From NCBI GenBank assembly GCA_023412215.1, contig JAEYNX010000006.1, positions 51,014 to 115,013 of the forward strand: a stretch of 64,000 bases of DNA. Reading direction: 5' to 3'. The notes under the pieces were generated by a model. The model searched no databases. It was not told the DNA's origin and saw nothing but the letters and a program-made list of their open reading frames with translations. Position 1 is the stretch's first letter; each line of letters begins with the position of its first letter. Both the position numbers and the translations under genes were made by a program. This stretch comes from Bacillota bacterium. GTDB lineage: Bacteria; Bacillota; Clostridia; Oscillospirales; Ruminococcaceae. Shown here piece by piece: positions 17,245-25,127 of the stretch.

Positions 17245-17770
17245 AGGCGGATTTTGTAGGGGCGATCCTTGCGGTTACCCGACATCCAGCCGTACACATC
17301 GGGCCGCATCCACTGTATTCGTGTTCAATACTACTGCGGGATATGCGGGCGGGAGAACCCCGCCCCTACACCCCCTCACCATACGCCCCATGGTTTCAAT
17401 CGCACCCACGGCAAACACGTAGGGAACGACCACCGTGTCGTTCCGGGATGTGTTATAGCGCCACAGGGATGTAGGCATGTTTGTGCGTCCCTGTAGGGGC
17501 GCGCATTGCACACACGCAGCCACCCGCACACACGCAGAATATCCGCGGGCGGCTGATAGCCGCCCCTACGGCCACCCTTTTACCACACCGTGGTTTACAC
17601 ACGCACACCCACGGCGAATGCGTAGGGGCGGGGTTCTCCCGCCCTCGTTCCCCCCCGCATCCACGGGTGGTATCTTCGCCATTACATGCCCCCAATATCA
17701 AATTCAACGGATAGATAAACCCCACAAAACCAAATGTATCGGCGCACAAACACACCGCGTCGGAAAGGAA
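17245..17770. repeat. Palindromic repeats between trpF and trpB
   Basis: Hairpins recognised include a GGCGGGAGAACCCCGCCCC type near 17350-17368, a GTAGGGAACGAC/GTCGTTCC type near 17418-17444, and from about 17546 a further partial copy of the composite unit seen between trpG and trpD (GGGCGGCTGATAGCCGCCCC, a CCGTGG/CCACGG pair, then GTAGGGGCGGGG/CCCGCCC). No gene is visible. Confidence 0.85.
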
Positions 17771-17780
17771 GGATAGATTC

Positions 17781-18965
17781 ATGGCAAAGGGACGTTTTGG
17801 TTCCCACGGCGGGCAGTATGTGCCCGAGACCCTCATGAACGCCCTCATAGAGCTGGAGGCAGCCTATGAGCATTATAAGAAGGATGAAAGTTTTGGGCAA
17901 GAACTTGCCGCACTGTTGAAAGACTATGCTGGCCGCCCGTCGCTGCTCTACTACGCCGAGAAAATGACGCGCGACCTCGGCGGCGCGAAAATCTACCTCA
18001 AGCGCGAGGATTTAAACCACACCGGCTCGCACAAGATCAACAACGTGCTCGGGCAGGCGCTGCTCGCGAAACGGATGGGCAAGACCCGCCTGATCGCCGA
18101 AACGGGCGCGGGGCAGCACGGCGTCGCCACCGCCACCGCCGCGGCGCTGATGGGGATGGAGTGCGATATCTTCATGGGCAAGGAGGACACCGAGCGCCAG
18201 AAGCTCAACGTCTTTCGCATGGAGCTGCTGGGGGCGGCCGTTCACCCCGTAACGAGCGGCACCATGACCCTAAAGGACGCGGTGAACGAGACCTTTCGCG
18301 AGTGGACCAGCCGCATCGACGACACACACTACGTCATCGGCTCGGTGATGGGGGCACACCCGTTCCCCACCATCGTGCGCGATTTTCAGGCTGTCATCGG
18401 GCGGGAGGTGCGCGCGCAGATGCTTGCCCTTGAGGGGCGCCTGCCTGACGCGCTGCTCGCCTGCGTGGGCGGCGGCAGCAACGCCATGGGGCTGTTCCAT
18501 GATTTCTTTGGCGACCCCTCGGTGGCGCTCATCGGCTGCGAGGCGGCGGGTTTAGGCGTGGATAACCCCAAGAACGCCGCGACCTTCGCCAACGGTACCC
18601 TCGGCATCTTCCACGGCATGAAGTCGTACTTCTGCCAGGATGAATACGGGCAGATCGCGCCCGTTTACTCGATCTCGGCGGGGCTGGATTACCCCGGCAT
18701 CGGCCCCGAGCACGCCTACCTGCACGATACGGGCCGCGCACAGTACGTGCCTATCACCGACGAGGAGGCCGTGGCGGCGTTTGAGTACCTCTCAAAAACC
18801 GAGGGCATCATCCCCGCCATCGAGAGCGCGCACGCCGTGGCCTATGCCCGCAAGCTCGCGCCCACCATGGGTAAGGATAAGATCATCGTCGTGAACCTCT
18901 CGGGGCGCGGCGACAAAGACGTAGCCGCCATCGCGCGGTACAGGGGGGTGAACCTTCATGAATAG
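17781..18965 (+). CDS. trpB: Tryptophan synthase beta chain
   Basis: TrpB condenses indole with serine using pyridoxal phosphate. At 394 aa it is the TrpB1 type that pairs with TrpA. The start GRFGSHGGQYVPETLMNAL, the Schiff-base Lys85 in NHTGSHKINN, AETGAGQHGVA with the catalytic Glu, and the phosphate cup CVGGGSNAMG are all present, and the Na/K and C-terminal SGRGDKD segments are intact. AAGGAAGGA lies ten bases before the ATG, one of the strongest ribosome sites in the operon. The stop overlaps the trpA start by eight bases, consistent with coupled synthesis of the alpha2-beta2 complex. Confidence 0.97.
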   Translation: MAKGRFGSHGGQYVPETLMNALIELEAAYEHYKKDESFGQELAALLKDYAGRPSLLYYAEKMTRDLGGAKIYLKREDLNHTGSHKINNVLGQALLAKRMGKTRLIAETGAGQHGVATATAAALMGMECDIFMGKEDTERQKLNVFRMELLGAAVHPVTSGTMTLKDAVNETFREWTSRIDDTHYVIGSVMGAHPFPTIVRDFQAVIGREVRAQMLALEGRLPDALLACVGGGSNAMGLFHDFFGDPSVALIGCEAAGLGVDNPKNAATFANGTLGIFHGMKSYFCQDEYGQIAPVYSISAGLDYPGIGPEHAYLHDTGRAQYVPITDEEAVAAFEYLSKTEGIIPAIESAHAVAYARKLAPTMGKDKIIVVNLSGRGDKDVAAIARYRGVNLHE

Positions 18966-19734
18966 AGTGCAGAATGCGTTCGCCTTCGGCAAGGCGTTCA
19001 TCCCGTTTGTGACGGCGGGCGACCCGAACCTCGAAACCACCGAGCGGCTGGTGCTCGCCATGGCCGAGGCGGGCGCCGATTTGATAGAGCTGGGCATCCC
19101 GTTCTCCGACCCCATCGCCGAGGGCTTAGTCATCCAGCGCGCCGACGAGCGCGCGCTCGCATCCGGCACCACCACCGACAAAATCTTTGAGATGGTGCGC
19201 CGCCTGCGCAAAAAAACCGACGTGCCCCTCGCCATGATGACCTATGTAAACCCCATCTTCGTTTACGGCGCCGAGCGCTTTATGGCACAGTGCAAGGTGT
19301 GCGGGGTAGACGCGGTGATCGTGCCCGACCTGCCGCTTGAGGAAAAGGATGAACTGCTGCCCGCCTGCGAGCGGAGCGGCGTGCTGCTCATCTCGCTGAT
19401 TGCGCCCACCTCCAAGGAGCGCATCACCGCTATCGCAAAGGAGGCGCAGGGGTTTGTGTACTGCGTGTCCTCCCTCGGCGTCACGGGCGTGCGCAGCGAA
19501 ATCACCACCGACATCGGCGAGATGGTCGCCCTTGTAAAGAGCGCGCAGAACATCCCCTGCGCGGTGGGCTTCGGCATCTCCACCCCCGAGCAGGCCAAGG
19601 CGATCGCGGGCAAGGCCGACGGAGCGATCGTGGGCAGCGCGATTGTTAAAATTGTCGAGCAGTACGGGGAGAACAGCATCGAGCCGGTGCGCGCCTATGT
19701 GCGGCAGATGAAGCAGGCCATCGCGGGAGATTAG
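18958..19734 (+). CDS. trpA: Tryptophan synthase alpha chain, Glu in place of catalytic Asp60
   Basis: TrpA cleaves indole-3-glycerol phosphate and passes indole to TrpB. The 258-aa TIM barrel has the acid Glu44 (E. coli Glu49) in DLIELGIPFSDP, then IAEGLVIQRA, where Glu55 stands at the position of E. coli catalytic Asp60. MTYVNPIFVYG, PDLPLEE, APTSKERI and CVSSLGVTGVR are normal, as is GFGISTPEQA. The Asp-to-Glu change keeps an acid, and I recall similar A-E-G-x-V-I-Q segments in some clostridial TrpA, so the enzyme is probably active. The ATG lies inside the trpB end. Confidence 0.96.
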   Translation: MNRVQNAFAFGKAFIPFVTAGDPNLETTERLVLAMAEAGADLIELGIPFSDPIAEGLVIQRADERALASGTTTDKIFEMVRRLRKKTDVPLAMMTYVNPIFVYGAERFMAQCKVCGVDAVIVPDLPLEEKDELLPACERSGVLLISLIAPTSKERITAIAKEAQGFVYCVSSLGVTGVRSEITTDIGEMVALVKSAQNIPCAVGFGISTPEQAKAIAGKADGAIVGSAIVKIVEQYGENSIEPVRAYVRQMKQAIAGD

Positions 19735-20400
19735 GGGGAATTGTCCACGGGCGATTGATAATCGCCCCTACATTCTCCGCCGACAGCCACGTAAATACAG
19801 GGGGCGTCGGGGACGCCGCCCCCTACAACACCCCTGTTGCCCGTGTTGTAGGGTTGTAGGGTTGTAGGGGAGACCTTGGGTCTCCCGCAAAAATCACCGC
19901 GCGCTCTGGTTGAAACCACGGGCGAACACACGGGTTCGTCCCTACGGCGTAACGGGCAGACGTTTGTAGGGGCAGACCCATGTGTCTGCCCCGGTATGGA
20001 TGTATCCGCCGTATTCTGTGGTACATCTCCTCATGGTAGGGGGCGGCGTCCTCGACGGCCCGCAGATTCTCCGAATGACCATGGGTGGGGTGTAGGGGCG
20101 GGGTTTTCCCGCCCCTATGCTAACCACAACCCTCTGTAGGGGAGCGCAATGTGCTCCCGCGGTCTGACCGTACGCTGGATAAAATCCGCGGGAGGCCAAT
20201 GGCCTCCCCTACAATCCTATAACCACCTTGTCGCCATGTTGTAGGGGGCGGCGACCTCGGCGCCATGCGGCCACCCGCCGCACCATGGTGATGGTGGGCA
20301 ACTACGGGACGTCAGGGACGCCGCCCCCTACACAATTCCACAGGACGGCGTCCACGGCGTGCGGGAGCAAATATCTGCAAGGCCTCCGCCGTTTCATCAG
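19735..20400. repeat. Palindromic repeat array between trpA and the DAHP synthase gene
   Basis: Hairpins recognised include GGGCGATTGATAATCGCCCC at about 19749-19768, GGGGGCGTCGGGGACGCCGCCCCC types near 19799-19826, GGGGAGACC/GGTCTCCC near 19866-19886, GGGGCAGACC/GTCTGCCCC near 19968-19992, GTAGGGGGCGGCGTC types near 20036 and 20241, a GTAGGGGCGGGG/CCCGCCCC type near 20093-20117, GGGGAGCGCAATGTGCTCCC near 20140-20159, and GGGAGGCCAATGGCCTCCCC near 20190-20209. Both orientations occur. No gene is visible. Confidence 0.85.
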
Positions 20401-20416
20401 AAAGAAGGTACCCCAT

Positions 20417-21436
20417 ATGGTTTTTGTATTAAAGCCCGACGCCACCAAGGCGCAGATTGACGCGTTCGTCAAGCGCATCGAGGCGCAGGGGCTCTCCACC
20501 TTTTTAAGCGTCGGCACCGAGCACACGGTGGTGTGTTTAATCGGCAACACCGCCAAGGTGGATGTGGATTTTATGGTGCAGACCAACGACATCGTGGCCT
20601 ACGGCAGGCGTGTGACCGAGCCATACAAGGCGGTGAACCGCACGGTGCACCCGGACAATACGCTCATCAAGGTGGGGGAGGCCACCCTCGGCGAGGGGTT
20701 CTTCCACGTGATCGCCGGCCCCTGCTCGGTGGAAAGCGAGGAGCAGATTATTGCCGTGGCAAAGTCGGTAAGGGCAGCCGGGGCGACGCTGCTGCGCGGC
20801 GGGGCGTTTAAGCCGCGCACGTCGCCCTACGCCTTCCGCGGCCTGCAGGAGGAGGGTATCCGCCTGCTGCTTGCTGCGAAGAAAGAGACCGGCCTGCCGC
20901 TCGTGACCGAGATCATGAACCAGACGCAGCTGCCGCTGTTTGACGAGGTGGACATCATCCAGGTGGGCGCGCGCAACATGCAGAACTTCGACCTTTTGCG
21001 CGAGCTGGGGCGATGCCAGAAGCCCATCCTGCTCAAGCGCGGCTTTGCCAACACCATCGAGGAGTTTTTGATGAGCGCCGAATACATCGTGAGCGAGGGC
21101 AACCAAAACGTCATCCTATGCGAGCGCGGCATCCGCACCTACGAAACCATGACGCGCAACACCCTCGATATCTCCGCCGTGCCGCTTTTAAAGCAGAAAT
21201 CCCACCTGCCCGTGATCGTAGACCCCAGCCACGCCGCGGGCATCCGCAGCCTGGTACCCGCCCTTTCGCGCGCAGCGGTGGCGGCGGGCAGCGACGGCCT
21301 GATGATAGAAACGCACCAGAACCCCGCCGAGGCGCTCTCGGACGGCGCGCAGTCGCTGGACCTGCCGGCCTTCTCGGCGCTCATGCAGGATATTCGCCGC
21401 CGCGCGGCGTTTGAGGGTAAGGCCATGCGGGGGTAG
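20417..21436 (+). CDS. aroF: 3-deoxy-7-phosphoheptulonate (DAHP) synthase, AroF/AroG Ibeta type
   Basis: This 339-aa enzyme condenses phosphoenolpyruvate and erythrose 4-phosphate at the head of the shikimate pathway. Residues 1-75 form an N-terminal ferredoxin-like regulatory domain as in the Thermotoga enzyme (MVFVLKPDATKAQIDAFVKR); the catalytic barrel shows IAGPCSVES, LRGGAFKPRTSPYAF, VGARNMQNF, LLKRGF, CERGIRTYE and VIVDPSHAAG with the metal ligands. AAAGAAGG lies eight bases before the ATG at 20417. Placement after trpA suggests it is the last gene of the Trp-controlled operon, matching precursor supply to Trp demand. Confidence 0.95.
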   Translation: MVFVLKPDATKAQIDAFVKRIEAQGLSTFLSVGTEHTVVCLIGNTAKVDVDFMVQTNDIVAYGRRVTEPYKAVNRTVHPDNTLIKVGEATLGEGFFHVIAGPCSVESEEQIIAVAKSVRAAGATLLRGGAFKPRTSPYAFRGLQEEGIRLLLAAKKETGLPLVTEIMNQTQLPLFDEVDIIQVGARNMQNFDLLRELGRCQKPILLKRGFANTIEEFLMSAEYIVSEGNQNVILCERGIRTYETMTRNTLDISAVPLLKQKSHLPVIVDPSHAAGIRSLVPALSRAAVAAGSDGLMIETHQNPAEALSDGAQSLDLPAFSALMQDIRRRAAFEGKAMRG

Positions 21437-21550
21437 GCTGTCTGTACGGAAACAAAATATACACCATGTGGTGTCAGAGCTCCAATATATTCCACCATTC
21501 TCCTCCTGAACTTAGCAGGTCAAGAGGATGTAAAAATATAGTAAAGTGCA

Positions 21551-21578
21551 TTGTTCCCGCATAATTTCATGCTATCAT
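21551..21578 (+). promoter_or_regulatory. Weak candidate promoter upstream of ugd
   Basis: TTGTTC (21551-21556), 16 bases, TATCAT (21573-21578). Each hexamer departs from consensus, and the distance to ugd is about 110 bases. The AT content rises here, in contrast to the repeat region before it. Nothing else is seen in the 248-base gap. Confidence 0.35.
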
Positions 21579-21684
21579 ATTGATAGCAGTACTTAAAAAA
21601 GACTTCATAGCAGCTACCGCCTCCGTTGAAGCTGCAACATGCTTTATGAATCTGTTTTAACAATTATGTGCGGGGTAACATACC

Positions 21685-22986
21685 ATGAAAATCACCGTCG
21701 CAGGCACCGGCTATGTCGGCTTGGTTGCGGGTGTGTGTTTTGCCGAGGTAGGGCACGACGTCACCTGCGTGGATATCGACGAAAAAAAGGTAGTGCTCAT
21801 GCAATCGGGCGTTTCGCCCATCTACGAGCAGGGGCTCGAGGAGCTTATGCAAAAGAACAACGCCGCGGGGCGGCTGCACTATACCACCGACTACAGGGCC
21901 GCCTACCGCGATGCGGACGCCATCTTCATCGGCGTGGGTACCCCTGAGCAGCCGGACGGCTCGGCCAACCTCACCTACATAGCCACCGTGGCGCGCCAGA
22001 TTGCCGAGACCATCGAGAAGGACTGCCTGGTGGTGGTAAAATCCACCGTGCCCGTAGGCACCAACGACAAGGTGGAGCAGTTCATCAACGACTTTCTCGT
22101 AAACGACGTAAAGGTGGAGGTGGCCAGCAACCCCGAATTCCTCGCGCAGGGCTCGGCGGTGCACGACACCTTCCACGCCGCGCGCATCATCATCGGCACC
22201 GAGAGCGAGTACGCAAAGTACCTTCTGCACGAGATCTACGAGCCGTTTCACCTGCCCATCGTGTCGGTGAACCGCCGAAGCGCCGAGATGATTAAGTACG
22301 CCTCCAATGACTTTCTGGCCCTAAAGCTTTCCTATATGAACGACCTCGCCAACCTCTGCGAGCTGGTGGGAGCCGATATTCAAGACGTCGCGGCGGGCAT
22401 GTCCTACGACGCGCGCATCGGGGCAAAGTTTTTAAACGCGGGCGTGGGCTACGGCGGCAGCTGCTTCCCCAAGGACACCAAGGCGCTTAAATACCTCGCG
22501 CGCCAGCACGGCTACCACCTGCGCACGGTAGAGGCCGCGGTGGACATCAACACCGAGCAGAAGCTCAAGCTGTTTGAGAAGGCCTCCAAGCGGCTGATCA
22601 CCTTAAACGGCCTCAAGGTTGCCGTGCTGGGGCTTACCTTTAAGCCCGGCACCGACGATTTGCGCGAGGCGCCCTCGCTCGACAACATCCCGCTGCTGCT
22701 TAAGCACGGCGCGGAGGTGTTCGCCTACGACCCCGTGGGCAGAGAGAACTTTTTAAAGCACTTCCCCTCCGGCGTCACCTGTGTCTCCTCCCCCGAGGAG
22801 GCGCTCGAGCAGGCCAACGTCTGCTTCATCTTCACCGAATGGCCGCAGATCCAGGCGATCCGGCCCGAAACCTACAAGAAGCGGATGCGCACCCCCCTTG
22901 TGTACGACGGGCGCAACATCTACCCGCCGCAGGCGATGAAAGACGCCGGGGTGGAGTACTATTCCATCGGCCGCGTGCTCATATAG
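21685..22986 (+). CDS. ugd: UDP-glucose 6-dehydrogenase
   Basis: Ugd oxidises UDP-glucose twice with NAD to UDP-glucuronate, a precursor for acidic surface polysaccharides. The 433-aa protein shows the N-terminal Rossmann motif GTGYVGLVAGVCFAE, the substrate segment ASNPEFLAQGSAV, the catalytic Cys in GVGYGGSCFPKDTKAL at about residue 255, and LGLTFKPGTDDLREAPS in the C-terminal domain. The start MKITVAGTGYVGL is typical. The epimerase gene follows after 29 bases, so the product is likely passed directly to UDP-glucuronate 4-epimerase. Polymerase or transferase genes are not nearby. Confidence 0.96.
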   Translation: MKITVAGTGYVGLVAGVCFAEVGHDVTCVDIDEKKVVLMQSGVSPIYEQGLEELMQKNNAAGRLHYTTDYRAAYRDADAIFIGVGTPEQPDGSANLTYIATVARQIAETIEKDCLVVVKSTVPVGTNDKVEQFINDFLVNDVKVEVASNPEFLAQGSAVHDTFHAARIIIGTESEYAKYLLHEIYEPFHLPIVSVNRRSAEMIKYASNDFLALKLSYMNDLANLCELVGADIQDVAAGMSYDARIGAKFLNAGVGYGGSCFPKDTKALKYLARQHGYHLRTVEAAVDINTEQKLKLFEKASKRLITLNGLKVAVLGLTFKPGTDDLREAPSLDNIPLLLKHGAEVFAYDPVGRENFLKHFPSGVTCVSSPEEALEQANVCFIFTEWPQIQAIRPETYKKRMRTPLVYDGRNIYPPQAMKDAGVEYYSIGRVLI

Positions 22987-23015
22987 CGCATACTGCCCTT
23001 TAAAGGAGTACCGTC

Positions 23016-24020
23016 ATGCAGGAACTAAACCCGCCTATCGCTCATAAGATCATACTGGTAACAGGCGCCGCGGGGTTTATCGGCTACCATCTCTCACGCG
23101 CGCTCCTTAGGGCGGGCGCCCGGGTGGTAGGGTTTGATAACCTCAACAGCTATTACGACGTTTCGCTGAAACAGGCGCGCCTGAAAGAGCTTGAGACCTA
23201 CCCCTCCTTTACCTTTGTGAAGGGCGACCTGGCGGATAAGGCCGCGGTGGACGCGCTGTTTGCCGACTATCGCCCCGAGACTATTGTCAACCTCGGCGCG
23301 CAGGCGGGCGTTCGCTACAGCATTGAGAACCCCTACGCCTACCTCCAGTCCAACGTCACGGGCTTTTTGAATATCCTTGAGGCCTGCCGGGCGAACCCGG
23401 TAAGGCATCTGGTGTACGCCTCCTCCAGCTCGGTATATGGTGCCAACACCAAGGTGCCCTTTTCGGTGGAGGATAAAACCGACACTCCCGTCAGCCTCTA
23501 CGCCGCCACCAAAAAGGCGGATGAGCTGATGGCCTACACCTACAGCCACCTCTACCGCATCCCCTGCACGGGGCTACGCTTCTTTACGGTGTACGGCCCC
23601 TTCGGCCGGCCGGATATGGCCTACTTCTCCTTCACCCAGCAGATTCTCGCGGGGCAGCCTATCGCGGTGTACAACCACGGTGACCTGTACCGCGATTTCA
23701 CCTACATCGACGATATCGTCGCCTGCATCCTGCGCATGCTCGACAGCCCGCCTGTAACCTCACAGGACACCGCGCCCTGCAGAGTGTACAACATCGGTAA
23801 CAATCGCCCCGAAAAGCTGCTTGATTTTATCTGTGCACTGGAAAATTGCCTGGGCAAAAAGGCTCAGCTTACGCTGCTGCCCGTGCAGCCGGGCGACGTG
23901 TACAAAACCTGCGCCGATGTATCCGCTCTTGAACGCGACTTTGGCTTTAAGCCGAGCACCCCTATCGCCGAGGGCCTCGCACGCTTCGTGACGTGGTATC
24001 GGGCGTATTACGGGGTATAA
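23016..24020 (+). CDS. UDP-glucuronate 4-epimerase-like SDR
   Basis: A 334-aa extended short-chain dehydrogenase/reductase that probably interconverts UDP-glucuronate and UDP-galacturonate. It has the NAD motif TGAAGFIG, FDNLNSYYDVSLKQARL, NLGAQAGVRYSIENPYAY, the catalytic triad as SSSSVYG and YAATKKADE, and RFFTVYGPFGRPDMAYFSF, a set characteristic of UDP-glucuronate 4-epimerases rather than UDP-glucose epimerases. AAAGGAG precedes the ATG by eight bases. It forms an operon with ugd. The length and the C-terminal substrate domain are normal; the specificity is inferred from motifs and context. Confidence 0.9.
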   Translation: MQELNPPIAHKIILVTGAAGFIGYHLSRALLRAGARVVGFDNLNSYYDVSLKQARLKELETYPSFTFVKGDLADKAAVDALFADYRPETIVNLGAQAGVRYSIENPYAYLQSNVTGFLNILEACRANPVRHLVYASSSSVYGANTKVPFSVEDKTDTPVSLYAATKKADELMAYTYSHLYRIPCTGLRFFTVYGPFGRPDMAYFSFTQQILAGQPIAVYNHGDLYRDFTYIDDIVACILRMLDSPPVTSQDTAPCRVYNIGNNRPEKLLDFICALENCLGKKAQLTLLPVQPGDVYKTCADVSALERDFGFKPSTPIAEGLARFVTWYRAYYGV

Positions 24021-24061
24021 TGGGTACCAAGCTCTTTAAAGAATTACTGGCTCACTTCCGG

Positions 24062-24089
24062 TTGACTTTACCATAAAATATGGTATAAT
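24062..24089 (+). promoter_or_regulatory. Sigma-A promoter of the 24.1-kb RNA
   Basis: TTGACT (24062-24067), 16 bases, TATAAT (24084-24089). Predicted transcription start is near 24096, inside the otherwise unexplained gap before the DUF1062 gene. Confidence 0.75.
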
Positions 24090-24095
24090 TCCAAT

Positions 24096-24343
24096 TGATT
24101 AACGATTGGGAGGCCGTCGAATGCCATCGCGTGCTTAATTTTTGAATAAATCTGCATAACAATACATCAGTCATTATTTGATGGCTTTGTTGTTGTGCGC
24201 TTCAAAAATTAAGTAAAAGCTGTATCATGGGTTGTTCGTGCGTACATCCCTGTCTATAAACACGCGATCGGAGGATATCCGATCGGATGATTTATCAGGC
24301 CATGCTTTATTCCTTAATTTTTGGGATAACGCATGGCCTTTTT
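24096..24343 (+). ncRNA. Structured non-coding RNA candidate, family not recognised
   Basis: About 248 bases with their own promoter and a strong intrinsic terminator, and no reading frame of interest. A long rod can be drawn: ATCGCGTG (24126-24133) pairs with CACGCGAT (24261-24268); directly adjoining it CTTAATTTTTGAA (24134-24146) pairs with TTCAAAAATTAAG (24201-24213), both perfect; further in, GCATAACAA...TACATCA pairs with TGATG...TTGTTGTTGTGC. A second small hairpin GATCGGA/TCCGATC follows. The eleven-base CTTAATTTTTG recurs in the terminator loop at 24313-24323, so the middle strand could pair with either copy. 6S RNA or raiA-type RNA are possibilities I could not confirm. Confidence 0.6.
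24297..24343 (+). terminator. Intrinsic terminator of the 24.1-kb RNA
   Basis: AGGCCATGC pairs with GCATGGCCT, extended by TTAT/ATAA and TCC/GGG inside, and is followed by TTTTT. The loop holds the repeated CTTAATTTTTG element. Confidence 0.85.
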
Positions 24344-24376
24344 GTGTACGGATTTTTTAACTGAATAAAGCCCTAT

Positions 24377-24397
24377 ACAGCTTTGGAAAGAAGCTGT
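24377..24397 (+). promoter_or_regulatory. Hairpin presenting the DUF1062 ribosome site in its loop
   Basis: ACAGCTT and AAGCTGT form a perfect 7-bp stem whose loop TGGAAAG holds the only Shine-Dalgarno-like purines before the ATG at 24402. It may tune initiation. Confidence 0.4.
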
Positions 24398-24401
24398 AAC
24401 C

Positions 24402-24986
24402 ATGACACGATGGATTATAACCCCCCAAACCGCCCCCGCGGTTATCCGCGCCTGCAGCAAATGCGGCGGACAAAGCCGCTTTGTGTGCAGCCATAAATTC
24501 CGCGTAAACGCCAGCGGAAACCATCTGGATGTGTGGCTGATTTACAAGTGCCAGACCTGTGACACCACCTGGAACATGGAGCTCTTCGCGAGGGTAAAGC
24601 CCCGGCAGCTCGACAGCGCGCTGTATCAGCGGTTTTTAAGCAACGACGCCGCCACCGCGATGTACTATGCGTGCGACGCCTCTACCCTCGGTAAGAACAA
24701 GGCGGTGGTTTCGTATGACGACGTCGCGTATACGGTCGAAAAGACCTCGCTGCCTGAAGAGGCCGACGGTATAGAGATCGTCTCGGAATACGATTTGGGC
24801 ATCCGCCTGGATAAGCTGATGAGCGAGGAGCTTGGCATCTCCCGAACAAAGGTGAAGGCGATGCTAAAACGCGGCGAGATTGCGGGCAGGGACATGGAGC
24901 TTTCGCCCAAAACCAAGGTAAAAGGAGTGCTGCGCCTCTACCTCAAGGCGCGTGCGGCGGAGCAGCCACGGAGCAAGGCATTATAG
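24402..24986 (+). CDS. DUF1062 domain protein
   Basis: A 194-aa protein of the DUF1062 family. The N-terminal half has paired cysteines, CSKCGG and CQTCD around an extended region, which should form a zinc ribbon. The C-terminal half from about residue 125 (DLGIRLDKLMSEELGISRTKVKAMLKRGEI) looks like a short S4-type RNA-binding fold, which also fits the basic PKTKVKGVLRLYLKARA end. The function of the family is not known; nucleic-acid binding is an inference. The gene starts 58 bases after the terminator of the structured RNA, and its own ribosome site lies in a hairpin loop. An intrinsic terminator follows. Confidence 0.85.
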   Translation: MTRWIITPQTAPAVIRACSKCGGQSRFVCSHKFRVNASGNHLDVWLIYKCQTCDTTWNMELFARVKPRQLDSALYQRFLSNDAATAMYYACDASTLGKNKAVVSYDDVAYTVEKTSLPEEADGIEIVSEYDLGIRLDKLMSEELGISRTKVKAMLKRGEIAGRDMELSPKTKVKGVLRLYLKARAAEQPRSKAL

Positions 24987-25011
24987 CCTCAAGCAACACT
25001 AAACCCGCAGA

Positions 25012-25036
25012 ACGGCAGCGTCCTGCGGGTTTTCTC
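25012..25036 (+). terminator. Intrinsic terminator after the DUF1062 gene
   Basis: ACCCGCAG (25012-25019) pairs with CTGCGGGT (25023-25030), with an alternative register across AACGGCAGCGTC, and is followed by TTTCTCTT. Confidence 0.75.
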
Positions 25037-25127
25037 TTGTCCTGCGGGCAGAATAGTAAACAAAGCAGCTATCTGGCCGGCGCAAGTTGATAATTAACCA
25101 TCTCTCAGAAGGGAAGGTACTTAAACC

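Noticed and set aside
24096..24343. A riboswitch or T-box for the DUF1062 gene
   Set aside because: No T-box sequence or known aptamer core was recognised, and the terminator is followed by the gene's own ribosome site only after 58 bases. A separate small RNA is more likely.
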